Assembly: GCA_012295275.1 (NCBI GenBank)
Contig: CM022671.1
Location: forward strand, 33,964,183-34,028,182
DNA: 64,000 nt
Source: Chrysomallon squamiferum
Taxonomy: Eukaryota > Mollusca > Gastropoda > Neomphalida > Peltospiridae
Direction of reading: 5' to 3'
The notes beneath the pieces were generated by a model. That model had not been told where the DNA came from and ran no database searches. It saw only the letters and a list, made by a program, of their open reading frames with translations. The position numbers and the translations under genes are program-made. The stretch's first letter is position 1, and each line of letters starts with the position of its first letter. Shown here one piece after another: positions 53,201-64,000 of this stretch.

Positions 53201-56200
53201 GTGACTAATGTATATTAATTAAAAAAATATATATATTTACAACTGTGGGTTTTATTTTATTTTATTTTTTTATTATTTTGTATTTATTTTTATTTATTTA
53301 TTTTATTTTATTTTTAATTTCTATTAATTTATTATTATTGTTTCAGTTTTATTACTGTATTCCATACTGTCACTCATTTTTATTTTTTATTTAATTTTTA
53401 AATTTGTATCTATTACTTGTGTGTGGATACTGCTTTTGCATATTTATAAACATATTGTTTTTCTATTTTTAAATTATTTGTTAAGAAAACATGCGTATTA
53501 ACAAACACAACAAATTTATCTTACACATACTCTTTATCTGTAGCTATCAAATTAAACTGATCAGGTGCACTAAAGTAAAATCTGGTTTTGGCGATGGTTT
53601 ATAGTATGTTTTACACCTGATTAAAATTATCATCACATACACACATTTAGTGGCTTAAAGAGTTACTGACATCTCACAAAAAAACAACATTATTTATTTG
53701 AACAGGCAAGACCAGAGTTGTTGTAAAATCAGAAAAATTTGACAAACAGGAATTTTGTTTTTGAGTTAAATGGTGTTAACCTTTCTAATGTATTTATCAC
53801 AACAGTGAACTGTATGATGCTAATTTAAGGCTATATGAGTTAAACTGTTCTGACACTTATAAACACTGATGTCAAATTACATTTCTTAATATCTTTTGGT
53901 TCTGTTGATTGATAGCTTTATTTTTTTATACTAGCATTTACTAAGTATTCATTTTATTTGGAAAAAAAGAATGTGATATTTGAGGCAGGTGTCAGCTTAG
54001 TAAAATCTCCAGAAATATCCGTTTAGATCAATAGTAAAATAATTATAATAATTGCAAAAGTCAGCCATTTTCTGAAATTAAAGAAAATCATTTATTTCAT
54101 TATGTCCATACTCTTTTCATAATTTAATATATTGATGATGTTGTGATGTTATGATTTATAACATCAGCTTAAGAATCAGATGTTCTGGGATCAGATCCAA
54201 GTATCCTTTCTTATCTTTTGATCAGTTCAGTCTCTATCCTGTAAATAATCTTTTAACAAATTGCCCCACATTTGTGCCAAAGACACATTGTTTAAGTGTG
54301 GCAGCAAATAATTAATGTAGAACAAAAAAAATCCATAATTTGCATTAGTAACAATTTCTTTTAGTCTAAGAAATTACAAGCATAAATAAACAAACAGAAA
54401 AGGTTTAACTGTATTTGAGATAACATTGTATTGTCACAGGAGTGTTTTTGTGTGGGTTTGTTTGCGTGCATGTGTCTTTGTGTGTGTGTGTGTGTGTGTG
54501 TGTAAATATGTATGCATGTTTCTATTCATATGTGTCTGTATGTGTAAATATGTATGCTTGTGTGTGTGTGTGGATGCCTGTCTATGTATGTGTAAATATG
54601 TATACATGTGGGTGTACATTTTTAATGTAGACTTTTGATGTGTTAATTTTTCAGGCAGCTATTGGTGTATTGGTTTTATTAAGTTTCTCACAGCCTAGGG
54701 AGGTTAGCTTTGAAATAGAAGGCAAAGGTAAATTAACATCTGATATTCACATTAAACATTTTGTACAATTAACAAATAATGGTAATTAAAGTGAATTTTT
54801 AAATGTTTTAATAACTAACATAAGTATATTATTCGCTCTTCCATTTTGTTCAGTAAAATGAAATGGTATAACTTATTACTTTTTACTGATTAAAATCTGA
54901 AAATTCCATCCCCTATCAACAGTTGAAATTTGGAGTCAACAAGAATAAAATAAGGGCAAATATTTATTGCTCAGGACATGTTTTATTGTGCATATATATA
55001 ATAGATTAAATAATTCATTTTGGTTTTCTTTCAAATTTCCAAAATATTTATTTATCAAATGAAAACATTTGCAGTTTAGATTCACAGACCTTAATGATGC
55101 TTATTCATTAAATCAAATATAGCATACAAAAATGTAATAAATTTTTATGATAATGCATGTCAAAATGAATTATCCTGACAACTGATTGTAAACTTTCCAT
55201 ACAAAATTCAGCATTATTGATAAATCAATCTGCTTTTTACTTGTGCTGGTAAAGGTACACCTATTATAATTAAAGGTAAAAAATAAATAGTTCACCATAA
55301 AACATGAAAAAATACAGAACAAATATTATTTCCTATCTTCATTCCTGTTTTTCAAATCCCAGTTTACTTCACTGAGCAATAACAATATATTAGATGTAAA
55401 TGACAACCATAATGATGTAATGTAGGTGTAAGAACATTGTGTTCATGTAGAAAAATGACAATATGACAGTGGTAATAAATTAATAGATCTATATAGCTCT
55501 CACAATGATTTTAGAATGTTTGGTTTTCATATAAGAACATCATGTTTTAGGAAGAAGATATGTCAATAAAATAACACAAATATAATTTTACGTTAGTAAA
55601 AATAGCTCTGCAAACAAAATTAATTCACTTTAATGATTTTAATCCATTAGTATCAGCTGTTTTATTTCAGTTGTGATCAATGAGTTATTTTTGAAGTCTG
55701 TTTATGGTTCAGAGTCCTTTTTCTTTGACTTTAGTATTTTTAATTTTTTTTCCAGAACAAAATAAAGTATCCACTGAAAAAGGTGAACATGTAAAACTAA
55801 CTCTGTTACAGCTTTGGAAAATTCCGTAAGTTAATGTTTGTTTTTATTATTATTACTATTTTTATTTTTTTTATTTTCTTTTATTTTTTAAAGATTTCTC
55901 AGTCTTACAAAAGAAAATATTAATTAAATTTATCTCTTTTTTTTTCTTTTCTTTTTTTCTTTTTTTTTTATATATATATATATACTTGTTGGGTTTTTTT
56001 AATTTATTTTTGTTTCCCTTATTTTTATTTTGGTAAACCTTTCTTACAGGCAAACAAAAAGAAATTTTAATTTTTTAATTATTATTTTTCCTTTCTTTTT
56101 ATTCTTTATTTTGTTATTTTTTTAATTATTATTTATTTATATTTATTTTTATTTATTTATTATTATTTTATTTTATTTTATTTGTTATCCTTATTTATTA

Positions 56201-59200
56201 GTTAAGCTTAATAAAATACATTTTATTAAAAAAAAAAAAAAATTAATAAATGTTTGCTTAGCAACAGCTGTTGAATATAGTTTTCCCACAGTATTTTGAG
56301 AGAATAAACTTTAATATATCAGTCATATTTTGAACAGGAAAATATCAGATATCTTGAAGGTAACTGATCTTGTGCCATAGCAGAATTATCTGTGACAATC
56401 TAAATTTTGTGTCTGGCACCTGCAATTTATTATTTTAAATTTGAATGAGCAATGACAATTTTGGGTTTATTTATTTACAGTTTCAAAATAGGTTACAATA
56501 TTGATCACTGATTGATGATTGGCAACCTGCAAAAGATTTTGAAAAAACTTGGCTAAAGCATGCTGAGAAAATGAAACTCCTACATCAGAATGATAATGGC
56601 AAATTAAATAAATTATTTTATCATTTAAGAATTCATTTTAACAATTTATATTAAAAGACAGTTTTAATTGGATGGCCTCAAAATATTTTATTTTGCCTGT
56701 CTTTGAGCATGAACTTCATTCAAACCTGTGCAAGCTTTGAGCTTTTATAACATAATCTGCCAAGTCATCTTAAAAACCAATTGCTCCAAACAGTCTATAA
56801 TTAATATTAGTTTTTCTGTTGTTTTTTTCTTCTATGCTTGGTAAAACAAATCAATACAGTTCTAGCATGGCCTGCTAAAAAGAACAAGCTGGTTATTGAA
56901 TTATTCAGGCTACTAGTAGTCCTAGAATATCCAGCTCTGGTAAATCAGCATATATCTGGAATGGTCCATAAACAATAGTCATCATAATGTTTGTTAAAAC
57001 CTGCTCGGAATGAATGAAAGAAATTTTGTTTAGCAGCATCTGAAGACATTTTGAGGTTGGATGTCAAACATATATAATAATAAAGTTAGAGAGGAAACTA
57101 GCTTCTACTACTCCATGGGTATTATCATTACTAACAACTGATGTTTCAAAAAACACCTTCCCAAGACAAACAAGCACAAATCATGATCATTCTAATTTGT
57201 TAGTAACAGAGCATTAGCTGGAATGGGAAATTGCTCTCTTTTATCAGTGAGGTTTTTTTGGATATCTGATCTTCAAATATTAATAGGTTTCAGACTACAA
57301 CTAACCCAGAAGTTAAGAGGTTTAGCCCAGAGCTATAATACTCTCAGTATCTATCAATGATATTAATCTTTGAGTAATCCTGCAAAAGTAATGTATACAG
57401 GTTTTCATCTTCTAAAAGAAATAAGAGAACCATTTAAGAGGTAAAGGAGAGGAATAAATGTTTTATTTAGCAACATATTTATTATATCCTTAATGTATGG
57501 TGTCGTACATAAATTATGATTAAGAACCATGTATTCAGTGATGAAAATCATGGTGAAGGCTATTCTTTTTTTATTAGCATCAAGGACTCTTTTACATGTT
57601 ATGTCCCTTAATAGGAAAACTCACATCCCTCACTGGACAGGAAAAATAGCCCATGGGAGTTCTGATCATAAGACCTTTTTATGCCTTAGTATAGTGTCCT
57701 AATTACTTATTTATTGTCAGCCTTTACTGGTAGTTGTTAAGAATTCAGTTCAGATAGACAAAATAATATGTTCTGTACCTGTGTTCTAAAATAAATTCCA
57801 CCTAGTTAAAAAAAAAAAAAAAAAACGATGTATATGTATATAATATTATCTGAATGTAGCTTTCATATCTGAAATTGGATGTATGGTTTTGTTCTTTGTT
57901 AAAAATATTGGTAATTCAATATATTTGCTGCAGTTGAGTGTCTTTGCTTAGTGCAGAGTAAACAGTTGTGATGAAAGAGAGAGTAGTTTGAAGCTGCTGA
58001 TTGTATTCATGTGTTCAGTCATTTGTTTACCTAGGTGTACATTATCTAGATACAATTGTTGCATGCATTAAATAAATATGGAAAAGATCTGTTTTGTCAT
58101 TTTTCTTTTATTTCCATCTAACTTGTTTTTGATGAGTTTTATTGTTTTATTGTTTTTTGTCTTTTTTGTTTTGTGGTTGTTTTCTTCTTCTTTTTCCTTT
58201 TTTTTTGTATAATTCTGTTGTTATGGAGGTGGCTGTTATGTCTGTTCCATTTCTTTTTTAAATGTTTAATTGAAATAATTAAAAAACAAACCTCAATTTC
58301 TCTTTTTTCTTAAACTTTTTTCTATATAAAATTATATATATATATTATTATTGTTTTTGTATTTTATTTTGGTAATTTCTTAATCTAATTTTTATTTATT
58401 TATTTATTTTTTTATTTATTTATTTATTTAGTTAGTTAGTTACTTAGTTTTATTTTATTATTTTAAAATTAAAGAACTTCATTTAAACATTTGTTATTTG
58501 TTTTCTTGGAAATAATGCACATTACACTATATCAGAATTAGCTGGGTTTTAATTCAATGTTTGATAACCTGGCTTCATTAAAGCCATACATCACTATCAT
58601 GTCCATGGTACATTAAACTGTATTTTTACTAATACCACTGTATATATTTTCAGCATGGTAGCTGAGGTAGCTGTGGCCATGTTTTGTCTCAAAGTTGTTC
58701 GTTACTGTATGTACATGTGGCTACCAATGTATCTTCTAAAACATGTGAGTATTTTTAACACTTAAACATACTGTAAAACCCTGTTATAAACAAAAATTCA
58801 TATTTTTCTTCTTTGGTTTTTTTCTTCAAATTCTTGACCTCCACAATTATCTGGCTTGGGCATCCACAGTTACATGTAAAACAGTAACTGTAATCAAAAA
58901 TGTTTAAATGACTAAATAAAAATAGTTAGTTTATTATTAAATTCCTTTATGGTTGCAGTATATACTGTTTTTAAAGGACACCAAACAGACACACACACAC
59001 ACACACACACATGCATTTTCACTTTTTATTCCCATTTCAAGTAAAAATGTTCTCCATGGTTTATCATTTGTTATTCTGTCATTAATTTTATTAAACCACA
59101 GTAATGAAAAAAAACAGCAACAAAAAAACATAATGTATATTTTATAAGTAGTTTTTATTTATGCCAGTAAGCATTGTTTTGGCATTAATCAATAATGCAT

Positions 59201-61107
59201 AATAAACAATTAAATTTTTAAATCAGCTAGATCTGCTGTATAGTATATGCTAATAACATCAGCAGAAACTATGTGCAATAGTTAAGATACAGAATTAGCC
59301 TGATATTACATTTTAAAACAATATCAAAAAAATGAAATGATTTAAAATGTTAAGATTATATTTTCCATCAAGTACACATTTTATGGCCTGCAACTAGTCT
59401 AAGTTTTATTATTTTTATTTATTTTTTTTTTTTTTTTTTTATTTGATTCTTTAAAAACAAAAACATTTAATAAAAAAATTAAAAAAATACAATTGATGTA
59501 TGTTTAGCAATACCTCAAAATACCTGAATAATAACTGTTGTTGGGAATCAATTAAATTATTATTTGTCTAATGATGATATGAGAGAGGAAACCCACATAG
59601 TAGGTTACTCTTTTCAATTAGCAGTAAGGGATTTGAGATATGCATCTTCTCATAAACAGGAAAACATCACTGACTTTGATAAATCAATTATTGAGTTCTG
59701 GTTTGAAAGATTGATCCTCAGTTTACTAGACAAGCTATGTAACCTCTAAGTCAGGCATGGGCAACCTTTTCCAAGAAGCGGGTCACATTAGACATGGCTC
59801 ATCCTCAGGTGGGCTGAAGCTACTTATTTAGGCGATTCTGTGTTTTTACACAGAGTTTATTATAAGAAATTGTTCATATTCATTTACTTCAGGAACTGTG
59901 ATAATAAAAAAAAAAATTACATGTGTTTTAGTATATTAGTACATACAAAATACACTCATTTTATAAAATTTGAATTAACGTTATTTTCCTTGTGAACTTA
60001 GGCGGGCCACTCAGTTTGCTCATTACTGATCTAAGCTATGATCACTTGTTCTGCAGACAGGTTGCAGCTATGGTTTAGTTATGTGAATTCATTAAGAGTT
60101 AATTGTGAAAACTAATCCAACCATACAGTTCAGTGACCTTCATTAGTTATTTGCTTTCATCAGTAAAGCATAGCAAATCAGTGGAGTGTTGCAGTTCTGA
60201 ATTCTGCTTTGTCATAGTAATGTAGCAAGACATATATCCACAGTAATGTGGTTATTTTAATGTAAATTTTAATGTAAATTTCTTGTTTAGAAGTTGCATT
60301 TCCATTAAAGTTTGCAAACATTGACACACATATGCACAAACATGTTTGTAGAAATATTCATAGAAAAAGAAACCAGCAAAAAAAAAAAAAATGTACACAC
60401 ATATTTGCAAAACCACTCTTTGTATTTTTATATATAGGTGTATAATTTGCTTTATATTTGATCTTACATAGTTTGACAGTTAAATATAATTATATATATA
60501 TATATATAGTTTGTCACATTCCAAACACTGTCTCAAAACCAGTTAGTTTTCAATTAGTAGAAAATCTATTCCAATAACTATAAGTATAAAAAACATTTTA
60601 TGGTTTTTTTAACATAAATAATTTTAGAGGTTATTCATTAACCAAAGTGTTTGTCCCAGAATCCTTGGTTCCTAAGATCAGTCTGTTCAGTGCAACCATT
60701 GTGCTACCAACCTATTTGCATAGAAAAGAATCCTTGTATAAAAATAGCCTTTAGTGCAGCAGCACCATTATTACAAAATGCAAAATACTGACAGCTGATA
60801 ACTCTTGAAATAAAAAGCCTGTTGAGATATAATTAAATAAATATTCTTATCTATCAGACACACATTTGTGCGCTTCTGTATTAATAGCATAAGAGAGGAA
60901 ATCCTCTTCAGTGTAAACTGGGTTATACTTCTATTCTGTGTTTACTTAACTGCAGGAAGAAATTAATGTTTTATACATTGGGAATGACATCCACTTAATA
61001 ACTGTATGTTAAACAAATATTCCTGTCTGCTCCACCAATTATATATATATATATATATATATATGTCTGTGTGTCTGTGACAGAGAGAAAGAGAGATCAT
61101 TTTTTCA

Positions 61108-61187
<80 letters not shown>

Positions 61188-63329
61188 GACAGTGAATGCA
61201 TTAAGATGATGATTGAATAACAGACACTAGAGCAGGCTCTTTAGCACTGAGCTACAGCCTAATTTATTAAATTAACAGTGTGTTTATTTTTTGTAAATAA
61301 ATGTGTGAAGTGACAGTTTTATAAATTGTTTCAGTTAAGTTATTCAAAAGGCATGGCTGGAATGTTTTCAACAGCGTTTGAAGTTGGTGGAGTTGTTGGC
61401 AGTGCTTCAGTTGGATTTATACTTGATAAGTAAGATTAATTTCTCTTGTTTAATAAATTGAAATCTAATTAAAATATTTTTTTATTGTTTGTTTCTATTT
61501 TTCAAAACACAGTTTTATTTTTTTTATTAATATTTGTTTATTATTATTTTTTTTTTTTAAAGTACACACCTTAGTTACTTTGCTGTCCATATGCAAACAC
61601 ATAATGTTTACAATCACTAGACTTATGAAACATTAAATATTTACTTAGTGTTTCTTACTTGCATTAACTCATAGTTACTATCTTTATTATGTCTTATTTG
61701 TTGTTTGTTTATTAAGCAATCAAATAAGTCCTTTAAAGATTGATTTAAAATGTTCTAGTATTTGTTATTGTCATTTTTCTTCTTATTATTATTATTACTG
61801 TTGTTATTGTTATTGTTATTGTTAGTAGTAGTAGCAGTAATAGTAGTACTAGTAGTAGTAGTGGTGGTGGTGGTGGTAGTACTACTAGTAATAGTAGTAG
61901 TAGTGATAGCAGTTGTGGTGGTAGTAATAGAGGTAGTGGTAGTGGTAATAATGTATTTCAAATATATTTTATATTATATGTCTTTGTTTCAGATTTTTTC
62001 AAAACCGGACATTATTTGGTACAGGGATGTCCATTACACTGTCCACTCTGGGTCTCTGTGCCTTTGTTGTGACTAGCTCATGGGGAATAGCTGCCAATAC
62101 TCTGTTTATGTTTTTGGCTGGAGCGTTTAATGCTGGCCCAGACACGTTGTTAGGTGAGTGTCATAATCATGTAGCAATATATAATAATAAGTGGTCTTAC
62201 AAAAACTGTTTAAATTGCATGTTTTATGTCTAATACTTCATTATGGCTTACTCAGATTTTCATATTAACTTTTATTCTGTTTTATAAGAAGATGTTTCAT
62301 TGATTTAGAGAGAGGGTTTTTTATTGCTGTTTTCTTTTATTATTATTATTATTATTATTGATTTAGTAATTTACTGGTAATAATATAATTGTGTTTTTTT
62401 AACTTATAGGAGGATCTATACCAATAGAACTTGGGGAGAAAGATAGCAGAAATGCAGGTTCAGCCACTGTTGGTTTAGTTAATGGTAAGTTCAAAAATTT
62501 ACAAACACTTATGTTGAATTATCACTTAGTTTAAGTCCATTACTATAGATCATAGACATTAATTGAACTAATTACTATACTCATTAACATTTTATATTGT
62601 TTGTTTTAGAATGTGTATGTAGAAAAGCTAATAAGAGTCTTAGAATCCAAGTGTCCATAATTCTTTCACAACTTTAATTATTAACATGGCTTAATGTAGA
62701 TTTTAGAAGTATAGTCATATATCTAAAACAGCCTACTAGAGGCATATTAAAGGCTTGATTTTAAGATACATTATAGACATTAATGATTATTTTATAACAG
62801 ATTAAACTTACTAGATGTAGATTTAAAAAGTGTAGTCATACATAATTGTATATAAAATCCACTTGCAGGCATGATTTCAAGAGCTTGTGACAGAACCTAT
62901 AATTCTTATTTTACAAGTAATGTTATTAACTTGAAGTTATAGGCATGTGTATAAAATAACCTTTTAGATGCCTTAAAATCAGACCTTTATGTATGAACCG
63001 ATTTCCTTTAGAGTGTATTTATATCACTATTTTAACACTATAGATGCGTTTGGAATAGTTATTAATAAAGGGATGCTTAATGTAGGCAAGTTGGAAATAC
63101 ATTTTGATACAACTTAATAAATCTTCAAGAACTTGTTTACTTTTCAGGTTTTGGAAGTATTGGTACCTGTATAGAAGGGCCCTTGATAGGCCTGATTTCT
63201 ACATATTATGGATGGTCAGGGATGTTCTATGTTATGATAGGATTGTCAGCACTGTCATCTCTATCTGTGTTCAAGGCATCACGAATGCACAGGAGACTAA
63301 ATATAACAGTCACAGAAGTAGTAGCATAG
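48190..63329 (+). CDS. Gene E: SLC37-family sugar-phosphate/phosphate antiporter
   Basis: Plus-strand coding exons: 48190-48285, 48638-48730, 49044-49124, 50295-50363, 51256-51381, 51834-51893, 54655-54727, 55756-55825, 58654-58744, 61335-61429, 61993-62153, 62410-62484 and 63148-63329. They sum to 1272 nt (423 residues, stop TAG). An acceptor (TTTATTTCAG) at 48176-48185 just before the ATG implies an upstream non-coding exon. The protein is a polytopic major-facilitator protein. YFLRKPLG (Arg27) sits where SLC37A4 has its essential Arg28. GHVGDKFGSR (67-76) is the MFS loop 2-3 motif. FEVGGVVGSASVGFILD and VNGFGSIGTCIEGPLIGLIS are typical of the second half. Family members exchange sugar phosphates for inorganic phosphate in the ER membrane. 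The length is near SLC37A4, but the C-terminal motifs look closer to SLC37A1-3. An ATTAAA lies at 63367-63372. Confidence 0.9.
51955..52300 (+). repeat. Polypyrimidine tract with recurring splice-acceptor-like units
   Basis: About 300 bp of T/C-rich sequence. TTCCAGTTAAC-like motifs occur at 52,001, 52,102 and 52,244, with TTCCATTTTTG at 52,169, each preceded by a pyrimidine run. It lies just after exon 6 of the SLC37 gene, in intron 6 (51894-54654). Confidence 0.7.
54130..54215 (+). mobile_element. Degenerate tRNA-derived SINE remnant
   Basis: The segment contains ACATCAGCTTAAGAATCAGA and then TTCTGGGATCAGATCCAAGT. The spacing and wording resemble the middle and B-box part of tRNA-related SINEs, with a much decayed A-box region upstream. 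It lies in intron 6 of the SLC37 gene. Assignment is tentative. Confidence 0.35.
59744..60036. mobile_element. hAT-like non-autonomous element (MITE), about 277 bp
   Basis: The left end CAGGCATGGGCAACC starts at 59752. The right end, read in reverse complement from 60028, is CAGTAATGAGCAAAC. Both match the hAT terminal type CAGNNNTGGGCAA. A GCGGGYCAC box follows inside each end. Flanks CTCTAAGT (59744-59751) and ATCTAAGC (60029-60036) look like a diverged 8-bp target duplication. There is no coding capacity. The element lies in intron 9 of the SLC37 gene. Confidence 0.68.
61190..61265 (-). mobile_element. tRNA-derived SINE head (A and B boxes)
   Basis: On the minus strand the sequence reads GGCTGTAGCTCAGTGCTAAA (A-box like, tRNA-Ala type). 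About 35 nt later comes ATTCAATCATC (degenerate B box). No intact acceptor stem is present. About 25 bp past the B box the sequence passes into a (CT)n run (GA on plus, 61113-61185). It lies in intron 9 of the SLC37 gene. Confidence 0.55.
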
Positions 63330-64000
63330 CATTATTATTAATTTTTATTTGTTTGTTTTTAATGTTATTAAACTGGTGGGAGACACAAATCTGAAATGGT
63401 GATGAACATGATGTATGGTTTTATAACATTTTCTGGGATATGCCAAAAGTGATTTTTTTATGTGATAAAGAGAAAAAGGAAGATGAATGAAAACGTTTTA
63501 GAGAAATTTGATTTAGTTTCTGCATTTAATCATGGATTTGACTGGTGAAATGTTCTTACTTTTTGGCTGAACAAAAATCATGAATTTATGTTAAAATGGC
63601 AACATACTTAGGATATTGATAAAATGTTATTATTTTCGTTTTTTTTAATGTTACAGTAGAATTTTTTTTTATCTCAGTACCTTTCAGTAAAAGGGTTAGT
63701 CTTTAATAACAAGTAAGACACACTTTACTAATTTATTTGAACTTATTCAATTTTCATAATTAGTAGTTTTGGGAATATCAGTTCTTATTTATGAGAGTTC
63801 CGAGTGGTAGTTGGATATTTGAGGTGATGGATGTGTTCTGGGTTTTATGATTTCCTTAAATATTCATTTCATTACAACTGACATGATACCTTAAAAGTTG
63901 ATTCTCATCTGTTTATCTGTTGTTGTTTTTTTATTTTTTGATGTTTTTTTTTTTTTTTTTTTTTTTTATCTTTATTGAATATTCATTATGAAACATATGT

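Larger units (their letters stand above)
51894..54654 (+). other. Intron 6 of gene E
   Basis: It holds the polypyrimidine repeat (51,955-52,300), AT-rich unique DNA, a TTTATT-rich block 53,245-53,335, a decayed SINE (54,130-54,215) and a GT/TATG-rich stretch 54,440-54,610 before the acceptor of exon 7. No coding sequence was recognised. Confidence 0.75.
54728..61334 (+). other. Introns 7, 8 and 9 of gene E outside exons
   Basis: Intron 7 (54728-55755) is plain AT-rich sequence. Intron 8 (55826-58653) has T/TTTA-rich low complexity at both ends and about 1.5 kb of unique non-repetitive DNA (56,250-57,800) in which nothing was recognised. Intron 9 (58745-61334) holds a short CA run at 58,988, the hAT-like element, AT run 61,040-61,062, (GA)n 61,113-61,185 and the SINE head. 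Confidence 0.75.

Noticed and set aside
59564-59749. 61-codon plus-strand frame in SLC37 intron 9
   Set aside because: No recognised domain and no splice sites joining it in phase with exons 9 and 10, which already join correctly.

Overview
The window is eukaryotic nuclear DNA, almost certainly from an invertebrate animal. It is AT-rich, has short GT-AG exons in long introns, and is saturated with simple repeats (GA/CT, GT/CA, ACAT, AAT, AGT). Three genes encode Notch ligands of the DSL (Delta/Serrate/LAG-2) family, which restricts it to Metazoa. The repeat style suggests a lophotrochozoan, perhaps a gastropod mollusc; the taxon is an inference. There is no sign of a bacterium, phage, plasmid, CRISPR array or rRNA.

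Layout. (1) Positions 1-37,700 hold three head-to-tail DSL ligand genes, all on the minus strand. Gene C (11,643 to beyond the left edge) shows only its signal peptide and MNNL exons. Gene B (23,991-16,128) is a complete 11-exon, 630-residue protein: signal peptide, MNNL, degenerate DSL, two EGF repeats, one membrane helix and a long tyrosine-containing cytoplasmic tail. Gene A (37,680-26,405) is a complete 13-exon, 1,164-residue protein: signal peptide, MNNL, DSL, 15 EGF repeats, a Ser/Thr-rich N-glycosylatable stalk, a SEA-like domain with a GSVIT motif, one membrane helix and a 53-residue tail. Every exon junction was read by hand for splice dinucleotides and reading phase, and each complete gene stays in frame to its stop. 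The first exons share the phase series 0,2,0,2 in all three genes, so they are tandem duplicates. (2) Positions 37,700-43,490 are AT-rich non-coding DNA with repeats. (3) Positions 45,853-43,494 (minus) hold a four-coding-exon ankyrin-repeat and SOCS-box protein of 256 residues. (4) Positions 48,190-63,329 (plus) hold a 13-exon, 423-residue SLC37-family sugar-phosphate transporter. The ankyrin/SOCS and SLC37 genes diverge from a shared interval with ETS-like motifs.

The most unusual content is the DSL cluster. One paralogue combines a Notch-ligand head with a mucin-like stalk and SEA domain. Its neighbour is a stripped-down two-EGF ligand whose DSL lacks the usual GHY segment and whose tail carries a YEEI motif. 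Two minisatellites carry copies of a functional 5' splice site of their host gene. (AGT)n/(ACT)n microsatellites directly abut several splice sites. Mobile-element remnants include a Tigger/pogo-like fragment, a hAT-like MITE and tRNA-derived SINE pieces.

Functionally, the three ligands would be secretory-pathway membrane proteins presented to Notch receptors on neighbouring cells. The ankyrin/SOCS protein would be a substrate receptor for a Cullin-5 ubiquitin ligase, and the SLC37 protein would exchange sugar phosphate for phosphate in an internal membrane. Nothing seen links the last two genes to the ligand cluster beyond position.
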